From the NCBI GenBank assembly GCA_036939755.1, contig JALLAZ010000028.1:1-30562 (forward strand): 30,562 nucleotides of DNA. The letters run 5' to 3'. The notes below the pieces were generated by a model, which worked only from the letters and a program-made list of their open reading frames with translations, made no database searches and was not told where the DNA came from. Origin of the DNA: Stephanodiscus triporus (Eukaryota > Bacillariophyta > Thalassiosirophyceae > Thalassiosirales > Thalassiosiraceae). The position numbers and the translations under genes are program-made. How positions within the stretch are numbered: position 1 is the stretch's first letter; each line of letters starts with the position of its first letter. Below, piece by piece: positions 18,157 to 26,796 of the stretch.

Positions 18157-20061
18157 CTAAAATCCGCACTTATGGATCTCGTCCCGATAAATCTCCTCGC
18201 CCCCGCTCCTGGTGTTACACTGCATGTTGAGCTCCAGACTGACGATGAAATGGAACCAATTCGTCGGGAGGTACAGAACGTCGCCGGGCAACATGATTAC
18301 CTCGTTCACGTGCGCGTCCCTGAACGTCGGGAAACCCTCCAGGTCCGGGTTCGACCAGTCGACGGCCGAGTGTCTCGCGGAGGGGTGACCCCGCGGGAGC
18401 AGATTCATGTTAGCGCACTGACTCGGATGCGCCAGTATGTACCGCCTGCGTCCCGCTAGCAGCGCGATGGCGTTCCTCGACAGGTCGAAGTGATTCTCGG
18501 CGATGACCCCCCTCATCCCGAATCGGCAGTGTATCCCCATCTGTTCCTCCGGCTTCACGAGGTAGAATGACCTCTCGGCGCCGACACGGGGCTGGAAGAA
18601 CGGCAGCTCGTCGAAGAGCCACTCGGACGAGCCCTTGTCGCAGCTGCCGTCCGCGGTCTTCTCGCCCATGTTCCCGCACCCGATGAGCCTGAAGTACCAG
18701 TGGGGGTTGTCCGGACCTAGCTTGTCGTCGGTGACGTTGGCGTGCTCAAGCCACTCGAGGTACGTCATCCGTAGCATCTCGGTGGGGGGCTTCCAGTGCT
18801 CCAAGACTCCCCCTATCCCGGCCTTGTCGCCCCCCTTGACTCCACCCAGCTTCCTCTTCCCCTTGGCATCGTTAACTAGTCTTTGCAATCTCATCACCTC
18901 ACCCTTCGCCTCGTCGTCGTCCTCGTGCTCCTCGGCGTACTTCGTGGCCTCGATGAGCTTATTCCTCAAACCGTTCAACTCCTCCAACGCCCTAATGTCC
19001 GCCTTCAACGACACCGGATCCCCCCTCCCGAAACCTGCGTGCGCATCGCCCTCGCCGTGGCGCTTTCTCTCCTGGAGCTTCTTTCCGTCCCTCGTGCGTT
19101 CCTCCCTGGTGCGCTTGTCGATCCAGAACATGAAGTGATTGTCGGGGGAGTATTCGGCCCGTCGCTTCACGTCCTCCTCCCCCATGAGGAGGCGATCTAG
19201 GTATCCGGGGGAGTTCCAGCGCTCGGCCGACCGCGCGACGGATGGATCGTCTCGCATCACGAACGGCACCTCCGCCTCCCGGTAGGCCTCGGCCTTGCTC
19301 GTCTCTGTGCGACGGTCGAAGACGCACAGGCCCTGGAAGATCCCGCCGCGGGGGGGGGTCGTGACGTCCGTCGGCCAGTTGTCCAACACGTCCAACACCG
19401 GAAACTGCATCGGATATCCGGGGGGGGGAGTGTCCGGACAGTTATTCACGTCGTACGGCGTCCTCGCCCCGGGGGATTGCGCGGCGGCGCCGTATCGCCG
19501 TCGCTCGTTCTCGACGAATTTCAAAGACCGCTCGTCGTCCACGGGCAGGATCGACGTGTCATATTCGCGACGGAGGTCGGCGTACCAGCGGGCCTTGTTC
19601 CCGACCTCCGCCATCGATTCAGGCACGACGTACTTGTTGCCGCCCCTCAGCCGGCCGATGAGCCCTACCACACTTCCCGCGGCGAGGCTGTCGCTGTTGT
19701 GAACCTCGCCGTCGTTGGGATGGAATTTCTTGTGGAAGGAAGATGTCGACGATGACGACGACGACGACGACGACGAAGAAGAAGAAGACCCGCCAAATAT
19801 TTCGTAGGCGACAAGGCCGATCAGCGAGAAGAGGCCGAACGCGACGAGTCCCAGGACGACGGGATGATGCCGATCTCGCCTGGCGACGCGTCGGACGCGC
19901 CGCACGAGTCTCTTGCCGCCGCCGCTCGACGTGGCGATTCCCCCCTGTTGCCGTCGCTCCTTGGCGAGTCGTCGTTCGAGGCGGCGTTCATCCCGAGACG
20001 CCGACGCCGATGACTCCCCGGCGTCCGCGCTGGCGTTGGGGTGCGGCCTTCGTTGTTGCAT
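18157..20061 (-). CDS. Membrane-anchored JmjC/cupin-8 domain protein (putative 2-oxoglutarate oxygenase)
   Basis: A single exon of 634 residues from ATG at 20061. The N-terminus is basic (to about 66), then a hydrophobic span (PVVLGLVAFGLFSLIGLVAY, about 67-86) and a poly-Ser run (91-110), indicating a type II membrane protein whose bulk faces the lumen. The C-terminal domain has the cupin-8/JmjC signature: ENHFDLSRNAIALLAGRRRY with H524 and D526 as Fe(II) ligands, VIMLPGDVLYLPTNWFHFIV with H604 as the third ligand, and ELNMQCNTR. JmjC hydroxylases use Fe(II) and 2-oxoglutarate. A lumenal, anchored form argues for protein or peptide hydroxylation in the secretory pathway and not for a histone target; this is inference. 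The region before the domain is Arg/Glu-rich with an HWYFRLIGCGNMGEKTADGS block. Confidence 0.82.
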   Translation of the reverse strand: MQQRRPHPNASADAGESSASASRDERRLERRLAKERRQQGGIATSSGGGKRLVRRVRRVARRDRHHPVVLGLVAFGLFSLIGLVAYEIFGGSSSSSSSSSSSSSSTSSFHKKFHPNDGEVHNSDSLAAGSVVGLIGRLRGGNKYVVPESMAEVGNKARWYADLRREYDTSILPVDDERSLKFVENERRRYGAAAQSPGARTPYDVNNCPDTPPPGYPMQFPVLDVLDNWPTDVTTPPRGGIFQGLCVFDRRTETSKAEAYREAEVPFVMRDDPSVARSAERWNSPGYLDRLLMGEEDVKRRAEYSPDNHFMFWIDKRTREERTRDGKKLQERKRHGEGDAHAGFGRGDPVSLKADIRALEELNGLRNKLIEATKYAEEHEDDDEAKGEVMRLQRLVNDAKGKRKLGGVKGGDKAGIGGVLEHWKPPTEMLRMTYLEWLEHANVTDDKLGPDNPHWYFRLIGCGNMGEKTADGSCDKGSSEWLFDELPFFQPRVGAERSFYLVKPEEQMGIHCRFGMRGVIAENHFDLSRNAIALLAGRRRYILAHPSQCANMNLLPRGHPSARHSAVDWSNPDLEGFPTFRDAHVNEVIMLPGDVLYLPTNWFHFIVSLELNMQCNTRSGGEEIYRDEIHKCGF

Positions 20062-20360
20062 GGTGTAAGAGTGTAGACTCCCGAGTGTAATCGTATACTC
20101 TAGTACTTATGGTAGTACCTATGCATGACACCGCACCGCAAGCAAACGGGTTGATTTCTCTTCGTTGGCTCAATCGCTAAGCCAGTTAGCGATGAATATA
20201 TCGCAAAAACCCTCAGAAGAAAACGAACCCCAATAAACCCAACGCAACGCTTTTTTTGAGAGATTCATCCTCGCCTCTTGCCGTTATGTGGGTACGTTGG
20301 GCATCTTGTGTTTAATGTGTCACGCACACCATAATAAAATAAAAATATTCACCTGAAATC
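20062..20360. promoter_or_regulatory. Divergent promoter region
   Basis: It lies between the JmjC gene (minus) and the Cys-rich gene (plus), which read away from each other. It contains an A/T-rich patch just upstream of the plus gene (AATAAAATAAAAATATT, 20333-20349). No specific sites were identified. Confidence 0.4.
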
Positions 20361-20863
20361 ATGGCCGGAGACGATGCCGTCGACGAGAATGAACTCGTCC
20401 TATGCTGTGCGCTTTGCTGCGTCAACCTCGGCTGGTACTTCACAAATGATTGCTGCGGATGCTCTGGGAAGGCGGGGCTGTGCTGCCTCAACTGCGAGGT
20501 TTGCTGCAAGGTAAGATTGTTCCTCATATTACGACTCAATCGATATGATACATATATTATTTAACGTCGCCCGCCTCAAGTTCTGACCATATCTTGCGTG
20601 GAATTTCGTCTCGTCTCTTCCTAATTCGACTTCGACCTATGTTATAGCCCGGAGCTCCGTGCCTTCCCTGCTGCTGCTGCGGCCCCAATATCGAATGCGA
20701 TGGCTGTTCCCTCTGCAACGCGCAGGGCCAATGCTGCTGCTGCGTCGGATCCGCCGCATTCCCTTGCAACGATGAAGTTCCGTGCATTTTGACGATCGCC
20801 GGGTGGACCATGTTTCCCAGGTGCAAGTGCAATGCCCCAATGAAGGAGATAATGAGACGTTGA
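20361..20863 (+). CDS. Small, extremely cysteine-rich protein, two exons
   Basis: Exons 20361-20510 and 20648-20863 join in phase 0 across a 137-base intron (GTAAG donor, GTTATAG acceptor), giving 121 residues of which about 28 are Cys (23 percent). The Cys are arranged in CC and CCCC clusters: LVLCCALCCVNL, NDCCGCSGKAGLCCLNCEVC, CLPCCCCGPN, ECDGCSLCN, QCCCCVGS. There is no obvious signal peptide and the first residues are acidic (MAGDDAVDENE). The last 25 residues include a short hydrophobic stretch and a basic end (MKEIMRR). Possible roles are metal or Fe-S binding, a PLAC8-like membrane-associated Cys-rich protein, or a palmitoylated protein; none can be chosen from sequence alone. The upstream stretch is the shared JmjC promoter. 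Confidence 0.7.
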
Positions 20864-21051
20864 TAAGAAAGGTGTGAAGAGATGTGGTAGGGATGTCATT
20901 TAGCAAAGTGCAACGGAATGACCATATATTTCTCTGAAGAAGGACAATTGGAGTATCTTAAGCGGTTAGGGGGTTGTCGTCGGCACTGGAGGGAGGTTCG
21001 CCGGTTTTCAATTCATGTTACTCATAAGCTTAAATTATGCATTATTCCGAG

Positions 21052-21961
21052 AAACCGTCAGTGGCATCCCCACTAAAGGACATATTATTCTTGTAGAAGT
21101 CAAAGTTCGCTCCGTCGCCACCGATTGAATAGCCGCTGCGATTGCGTGAGACAACGCATTGTGATATCTTCACGCCGACTCCCACTCCCAGCAAGACATC
21201 TTATCTCCATCAGCCTCTTCGCCGTCCCCCGCTGCTTTCACCAGTTGCGCCTCCAGCCGCTCCTTTCGGTCGGACAACCCTCACAGCCGTCCCAGCTGCT
21301 TCCTTAGCCATCGGACGTCCGCGGCATCGGGCTTATCGTCCTCGCGATCACCCCAGCGTGCTTCCAACTCTCCGGCTTCCGCATCCCTGTGCAGGCAAAA
21401 GTTGAATTCCATCTCGTCGTCGTCGTCGTCACTGCTATCGTCGTTGTGGGATCGAATACCCAGTTCTGAGGATATTCCTTGACAAATCCGAAGCGCACGA
21501 AGAGGTCGGGCGTGCGAGCGAAGCTGTATGTCTCGCAATCGTCCCCGTATCGCGCGTCGCTGCACGCGTTGCATCTATTGTATGAGTTGTACACCTGCCC
21601 CCCCCCCACGATATCCCTCGACGCCACGAAGAGGAAGGCGTCCCGGGCCCTTTCCGGCTTGTACAACAGCGTGTTAAGCAACACCGGATCGTTCGAGTGG
21701 TTCGCCATGTCGTACACGGGGACCATGAGCGTGTCCTCGTCCCTCGACGATGCTAGCCAGTACGCGTCGCGCTCGAAGCGTGCGTCGACGGGTCGGACGC
21801 GCGATCGGTCCCGAGGCACCCCTTCAACCACTCCTTCTCGAATTTCGTTCCTCTTCCCCCTCCTCCATCATTTCCTCCTCCAATTCGTCGCTTTGTTCAT
21901 CATTGGACGATGAGTCCCCCAGCGAGTCATCGTCATCGGATGACATGATTGTCCTGCATTA
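21052..21961 (-). pseudogene. Disrupted SET-domain (Rubisco LSMT/SETD-type) methyltransferase
   Basis: The minus strand encodes the second half of an LSMT-type SET domain: RFERDAYWLASSRDEDTLMV, PVYDMANHSNDPVLLNTLLY, RDIVGGGQVYNSYNRCNACS and DLFVRFGFVKEYPQNW. The SET start and the N-terminal half are missing. Frame changes break it: an acidic stretch (about 21940-21835, SSDDDDSLGDSSSNDEQSDE), a stretch in another frame with KFEKEWLKGCLGTDRASDP, the SET frame, then after YPQNW a shift to EMEFNFCLHRDAEAGELEAR, followed by in-frame TGA codons within continuing sense (WLRKQLGRL, then GLSDRKERLEAQLVKAAGDG, then RYHNALSHAIAAAIQS). A last frame carries FDFYKNNMSFSGDATDGFSE to a stop at 21052. An acceptor-like TAATGCAG precedes 21955, with a GTGAGT donor about 100 bases farther up. 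It is either a pseudogene or a region of poor sequence next to an ambiguous base. Confidence 0.6.
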
Positions 21962-22114
21962 ATAGAGGGATCAAACGTTAGAAAATGATATCTAACAATT
22001 TACACACACACCCCCTCCATTATACGCCAAGGGGGGAGCGTCCGAAACTCACGGGGAGGGCCGAAAGGGGCGTCGGGGGAGGTTGCTTCGGTCGGGGGAG
22101 CAAACCGGCTCGAT

Positions 22115-22115
22115 N
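22115..22115. other. Ambiguous base and probable composition junction
   Basis: The only N in the window. To its left the sequence is GC-rich with C and G runs (the upstream side of the SET remnant), and to its right it turns AT-rich at once. This could mark a scaffold join or a low-quality base. Confidence 0.6.
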
Positions 22116-22571
22116 TTTCTTTCGGACGATGCGCGCATTGACTAAGCGTAAAGAAATCTATTTAATGGAATACTCTTATCACGTTACCCGTCTAAATCAA
22201 TCGACTTTCGTCATTGAACATCATTTGGCACATGTTTGTCGCCAAGATAGAATATCCATCAAAGCTGTAACTTTGTATCATCTCAGCACTCAGGAATTAA
22301 CAACGACTCACACTCGACGACAAATTCTGGATTGGCTTTACTGCAGACAACTCTTATGTTTGTTATAACGAGTTATAAGAGAACTCTAAGTAGAGCATCG
22401 CAACGCTCAAGCTCTAAGGGGGACAACTGTACTCTTGATAAGTATTGTTGACTGTGCATATCTTACAACACTTAGAGTAATTCTCGTTGCTCGAAAATCA
22501 AACATACGTTTGGCTTCTTCTTTGATGATATCAACGCAAACTTGAATCGCATATCTATCCACCAAAAAATC
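22116..22571 (+). other. AT-rich region, possible retroelement remnant
   Basis: An ORF from ATG 22129 to 22368 (80 codons, with IEHHLAHVCRQDRISIKAVT) is followed about 80 bases later by a polypurine stretch (CTCTAAGGGGGACAA, around 22411-22427) and then by an inverted repeat (AGAACTCTAAGT near 22380 and ACTTAGAGTAATTCT near 22470). This order loosely recalls the end of a Ty1/copia RNase H region, polypurine tract and LTR, but the protein match is weak and no second LTR was found. Confidence 0.25.
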
Positions 22572-22826
22572 ATGTCACGAAATGGAAAAGATCCTCGGCG
22601 CATGAAGGCCAGTTGTGTAGATGACTATCATCGTGTTGTGCCTGAAAAATTTGTCGAAAATAATGGAATTAAGTGGTACCGTAATCTACAAACTAACGTA
22701 ATGTATTTATCGATGGAATCTAACCGCAACCTCGAGGTTTTCATTCCTGACCCAGAGAAGATCTCATTCCCGACGCTAGCTTTGACTCGGCTTGGGGACA
22801 AAACATTTCTCGATCTTTTTAATTGA
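22572..22826 (+). CDS. Small hypothetical protein (84 residues)
   Basis: Open from ATG at 22572 to a stop 73 bases before the homeodomain ORF. The peptide is basic at its start (MSRNGKDPRRMK) and then mixed (VVPEKFVENNGIKWYRNLQ, FIPDPEKISFPTLALTRLGD). No domain was recognised. It shares orientation and AT-rich composition with the next two ORFs, so all three may be one transcription unit or parts of one gene. No convincing splice sites connect it to its neighbours. Confidence 0.4.
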   Translation: MSRNGKDPRRMKASCVDDYHRVVPEKFVENNGIKWYRNLQTNVMYLSMESNRNLEVFIPDPEKISFPTLALTRLGDKTFLDLFN

Positions 22827-22899
22827 AGGCGACCAACACCCATAAAACAAATAGCCACTCCACTGCTCAAGTCCCCAACCAGCCACGAAAATCAGCAAC

Positions 22900-23472
22900 A
22901 TGGAAAATATCAATAGTTTCGAGAACTTTATTCGTCATGCAGACTTTATCAAGGTAAAGCTGGCGGATAGGTTAAAACACAAAGAAATATCGAAAGAACA
23001 GCATCGAAGGAAGAAGGCGCGATTTATGTACGGTCGCAAGGAGTGTCACAGTGTATTCGAAAGTTCCGCTGAGCTCATTCGCTCAACGTTGATGCCTTCT
23101 ACCAAACGAATTTTGGGACGAGGAGAGTGCCAAAAAACCGATTCTCTCGTCGACGAGACTATCAACTCACTCGCAAACGACCTTAAACTGTGCCTTGACA
23201 CGAAGAAAGAACACACGGCAAAATTGGAAAGACGAATAACTGAGTCCACTAGACAACAGCAGATTGACTATGACAAAACGAACCCCATCGCGACCAAATT
23301 CTTCAAGTGGCAAACGGATGTATTGACAAATTGGATGGTTGAGCACCGAGAAAAACCTTATCCCACTCATGCTCAGATTCGCGAGCTTGCGAACACCTGC
23401 AATAAACTGGGCTACAACCGTTCGCAAGCGCAATCTTCGTGGCACCGTTGTGCTTGGAAAAAAGCCCCATAA
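22900..23472 (+). CDS. TALE-like homeodomain protein with non-canonical recognition helix
   Basis: A single exon of 190 residues from ATG at 22900. Residues 1-130 are charged and helical (KHKEISKEQHRRKKARF; LERRITESTRQQ). The homeodomain spans about 134-188: KFFKWQTDVLTNWMVEHREK then PYPTHAQIRELANTCNKLGY then NRSQAQSSWHRCAWKK. The helix-1 tryptophan, the HREKPYPT loop (the three-residue TALE extension) and W181 (position 48) match the TALE/KN pattern. However, C184 takes the place of the invariant Asn51 and W186 that of Arg53, so base contacts should differ. The ORF ends two residues after the domain. Known TALE proteins are nuclear transcription factors; here DNA binding is unproven. Confidence 0.65.
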   Translation: MENINSFENFIRHADFIKVKLADRLKHKEISKEQHRRKKARFMYGRKECHSVFESSAELIRSTLMPSTKRILGRGECQKTDSLVDETINSLANDLKLCLDTKKEHTAKLERRITESTRQQQIDYDKTNPIATKFFKWQTDVLTNWMVEHREKPYPTHAQIRELANTCNKLGYNRSQAQSSWHRCAWKKAP

Positions 23473-23515
23473 TTTCTTAGATTACTTATTCCTCGCAACC
23501 GAAAGAGAGAAAAAG

Positions 23516-23830
23516 ATGACCGTTGCACATCCAGAAATGGTTATGTCCTTTTTCAAAGGCAGCGGCGTCACCCCGATAGCACCCACTCTCAATCATCAGG
23601 GCGCCTCACATCTCAGTCATCAGGACCACCACGAAGATAGGTTCTTCAGCTATGAACATTTCCAGCATAATCGACTTGCACTAAATGAGCGTGCCAATGA
23701 TGATGATATCGTACTAGATCAGCCGAATGTATCATTCGAAAGTCTGTGTGATGATGATCCCTTGCCAATCTTTGAGAATGCTGACGACCACATGCTGGAT
23801 GCTTTTTCTGTTGGGAGTGCTTTTCATTGA
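23516..23830 (+). CDS. Small acidic protein, activation-domain-like (104 residues)
   Basis: Open from ATG at 23516, 43 bases after the homeodomain stop, on the same strand. The first half is His-rich (HLSHQDHHEDRF). The second is acidic with hydrophobic residues spaced as in transactivation domains (VSFESLCDDDPLPIFENADD, DDHMLDAF). No family was recognised. It could be a separate small gene or the C-terminal part of a homeodomain gene that has been split by a stop or frame change. It converges on the HMG gene, whose stop is 195 bases away. Confidence 0.4.
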   Translation: MTVAHPEMVMSFFKGSGVTPIAPTLNHQGASHLSHQDHHEDRFFSYEHFQHNRLALNERANDDDIVLDQPNVSFESLCDDDPLPIFENADDHMLDAFSVGSAFH

Positions 23831-24024
23831 TTACAAAGCTACACGTCTCATGCTCTCTCACATCGCAATCAAGAGTGATACCGCATTCAATGAGTGGTCG
23901 TTATTCTCTTATATATATTGCAAAGTAAGATGAATGGACCGCTGCGCAGCCCTTGCTAAAATGATCTAATTTCATATAACTTCCCAGATCTCTCGACCTT
24001 ACCGCGCTGAGATCACGGAATCGA

Positions 24025-26796
24025 CTAGACTGGCACCTGGACTTCCTCCTTGTCATTGTCATCGCCACAGTCGCTGCCAATGTTACCACCTCGACTAGCG
24101 GGACCTGGTCCTTGGCTAGTTCCCCCGGCAACAAGATCTGGTCCCTCCACTGGCGAGGCGAACGAATGCGCCATCTTCAAATTATCATTGCCATACTGGC
24201 TGTACATCCATGCCATGGCTACATCTCGCTCTCTCATCTGCCTTTGCTTGGCATGAGTTGCCAGCTCGCGCCACATAATTTTCACTTCATCATCCAAATC
24301 GAAGGCTCCTTCGCGATTAAATGCATTGGTCATTAGGTGTGATTGTCCTGGAAGATAGGGGTTTGATGGGTACGAACTTGATCCGGAAGAATAATACCGA
24401 GAGCCTGGTGGTTCACTGTTGGTAGCATGTCCTGGTACACCCAGATGGGGTGGAAACATCATGAATCGATGGTTCATGCCGTATTCATGACCACTACCAG
24501 CCTCTTCGGGACTATTGTCATGAGGGCTGCCCCAATCAATGTATGGGAGTGGCGTCGAAGTCATGTAATCATCTGCCAAAACCTTACGATGATGCAGTCC
24601 ACCCGATAGAGGAGTGGCACCAAATTTGAGTCCAGGTGTTATCATGGCTGATGGCGAGAGCAAAGACATTGGTGAGATGTCAGAGCCCGCGAAGTTGGGA
24701 GAGAAACCGTCCTTGGCGTATGAAAATGTTGTGCTTCCTGGGGTGAGTGATGTATCCTTGCAAAAACCAGGAGTAGCAGCGCTTGGATCGGAATCGACAC
24801 TTGCGCTCTCCTCCCGCTTCAACATCTTCCGACGTTTCTTCATGGGGAGTGAGCTCGGCGTCATAGTTGCTTCTGCTGCAGGCTCTGCTGCGATTGCGGA
24901 ATTAGTCGGTGGAAGTTCCACTTGCAGTCGGGAGGGAGATGGCGTAATTGCCATGGTCGACATCTTGTGAAAATCATCATAGGGGGATACCTCAAGATTA
25001 CTGGGTGAGAGGTACGAATCCGTTGGTTTGATAAGACCAGTAGGAACAGCACTTTTGTCATTCTCGCCATGGTGGGGCTTATTGTTTTCTCCAGAATCGT
25101 CTTCAGTTGTAATGACCTGTTTTGCTATGTTTAGTGAACGCTCCTGCCGTGATGTTCCAGGAGACCTCCTAGGACCCTGACTTTCGGCAGTTCGTGATCC
25201 GTAAAGTTTGCGTCGGTACATCAGTTCTTCCAGTGCAGAGTGTTTCACGTCTCCATCTCCTCCCCCATAGTACCCTGGGATACGTTCATTGTTGTATTCC
25301 AGGGAGGTGGGCGTTAGTGGAGGGATCGCCGGTGGCTGGTATGTTTGCTTGGGGGGATTCCCATCTCGATGCTGCGCTTGTGCTTGATGAGAGTGAGGGT
25401 AGAGTCCTTGTTGTTGGTGGTTCTGATGATGCTGCAGCCACCAGTGGTGCAAAATTGGTTGGGCAGTCGATCCTCCCGAACGTGAAGGTCCAGGTTTACG
25501 AGACGGGGACGTGGGTGGTATCATCTTGCTTTCGTGAGGACGACCCATAGTATTCCTCATGCCTTCAAAGAAGCCGCCAGCAGCAACGGCAGTTGCCTCT
25601 TGCATTCGTTGCATCATTTGCTGGTGTACCTGCGCGTTGGTCTGTTTTTGCATACTAACACCGCCACTGTCACCATTTCCAACGATCTTGATATTTTCAC
25701 CCGGATCATCCATGGGTGTTGTCTGTGTCTTTTTTACCATTTTCATTTCTTCCTTGTATATCTTTAATTGCCTATCAGCAATGTTTTTACAGTATGCCTT
25801 CGTTTCCGGGTCAATCTCACTCCACGCCGTGGCTATGCGCTTGGTCAGTTCCAAGAATCCGACCAGTCCATGAGTCTTGCGATGCCTACGCCGTGACTTG
25901 TTCAGCTTGCTTTGGGCCAGTCGGTGGGCGGAATCGTACCAAAGAGGAGCTAATTGCAGATGTGCAAAGCGGTCAGGGCGAGGGACTACATCATTGGAAT
26001 CAGATGGACGGTTTAGAACTATGCCAGGCGAAGATGGTGTGTGATACTTTCGATCGTCGTGGGTTTTGTCGTCTTCATCCTTAGAGGATGGCGTAAGATC
26101 GACGATACCACCTTCCTCGAAGACTTTTTCGTTCTTGATGCCATCAGCATCGGCATCATCATCTCCCCCTCCGTTCCGCTCTTTCTCGAGCTCTCCCAGT
26201 ATACGCTCACGTTCGAGCTGGAAGAAAATGTTGTACTCCGTGTATGGACGGGGCGGTTTCTTTTCGTCCTTTGTTTGAGGGGCGAGCTTGGACTTTCCTG
26301 GCGTCATTTGCTGTTGATGGAGATTATTCATAGCCGAAGAAGGACGGCCAATACTCTCGCCGTCCTCGTCGGGCGAGCAGTCCGGCAAGCCTTTTGAGTG
26401 TTGACGGGGGGGAGTAAGAGAATGGTTCAGGTGTCCCTGCCGATACAACATCATGCCGTAACTGTCCAAAGATTGTACACCACCGTAATAGTCGTATCCC
26501 CGGAACGACTGGTAGCGTGATGGTTGCTCGCCGTGATATGGAGCAGAGCCACTAACGCCGCTGAAGGCCCGACCATATGGGTGATAGCTTTGAGGAAGAG
26601 GTTTAGGTTCGCGATAGCTTGTATGTTGCTGGTGATGATCTCCGCGAGTGGATGGGCTGCGAGGGATCGGTTGCATCCGTGCAGTGCAGGACTCGTTATT
26701 GCCGTACGATGACGAATCATAGGATGATTGAGCCAAAATATGTGGATTCTGACTTGAAGGGGGAGGGGGCAGCATATGCATTGATGGACGAGGCAT
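24025..26796 (-). CDS. Split HMG-box DNA-binding protein
   Basis: A single exon of 923 residues from ATG at 26796; the open frame reaches 26838 only through a TTG. The HMG box is in two parts: PPRPYTEYNIFFQLERERIL (about 181-200) supplies helix 1, and GLVGFLELTKRIATAWSEID plus PETKAYCKNIADRQLKIYKE (about 310-349) supplies helices 2 and 3, with an acidic, low-complexity insertion of about 110 residues between them (ELEKERNGGGDDDADADG onward). A basic segment (KLNKSRRRHRKTHG) precedes the second half. Diatom HMG proteins commonly have the PYTxYNIFF and GFxxLTKxIAxxW blocks. The N-terminal 165 residues are Ser/Tyr/Pro/Gln-rich and the C-terminal 570 are low-complexity with a basic KKRRKMLKREES stretch, a likely nuclear signal. 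A chromatin or transcription role is expected from the family. It is divergent from the carbonic-anhydrase-like gene. Confidence 0.85.
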   Translation of the reverse strand: MPRPSMHMLPPPPSSQNPHILAQSSYDSSSYGNNESCTARMQPIPRSPSTRGDHHQQHTSYREPKPLPQSYHPYGRAFSGVSGSAPYHGEQPSRYQSFRGYDYYGGVQSLDSYGMMLYRQGHLNHSLTPPRQHSKGLPDCSPDEDGESIGRPSSAMNNLHQQQMTPGKSKLAPQTKDEKKPPRPYTEYNIFFQLERERILGELEKERNGGGDDDADADGIKNEKVFEEGGIVDLTPSSKDEDDKTHDDRKYHTPSSPGIVLNRPSDSNDVVPRPDRFAHLQLAPLWYDSAHRLAQSKLNKSRRRHRKTHGLVGFLELTKRIATAWSEIDPETKAYCKNIADRQLKIYKEEMKMVKKTQTTPMDDPGENIKIVGNGDSGGVSMQKQTNAQVHQQMMQRMQEATAVAAGGFFEGMRNTMGRPHESKMIPPTSPSRKPGPSRSGGSTAQPILHHWWLQHHQNHQQQGLYPHSHQAQAQHRDGNPPKQTYQPPAIPPLTPTSLEYNNERIPGYYGGGDGDVKHSALEELMYRRKLYGSRTAESQGPRRSPGTSRQERSLNIAKQVITTEDDSGENNKPHHGENDKSAVPTGLIKPTDSYLSPSNLEVSPYDDFHKMSTMAITPSPSRLQVELPPTNSAIAAEPAAEATMTPSSLPMKKRRKMLKREESASVDSDPSAATPGFCKDTSLTPGSTTFSYAKDGFSPNFAGSDISPMSLLSPSAMITPGLKFGATPLSGGLHHRKVLADDYMTSTPLPYIDWGSPHDNSPEEAGSGHEYGMNHRFMMFPPHLGVPGHATNSEPPGSRYYSSGSSSYPSNPYLPGQSHLMTNAFNREGAFDLDDEVKIMWRELATHAKQRQMRERDVAMAWMYSQYGNDNLKMAHSFASPVEGPDLVAGGTSQGPGPASRGGNIGSDCGDDNDKEEVQVPV

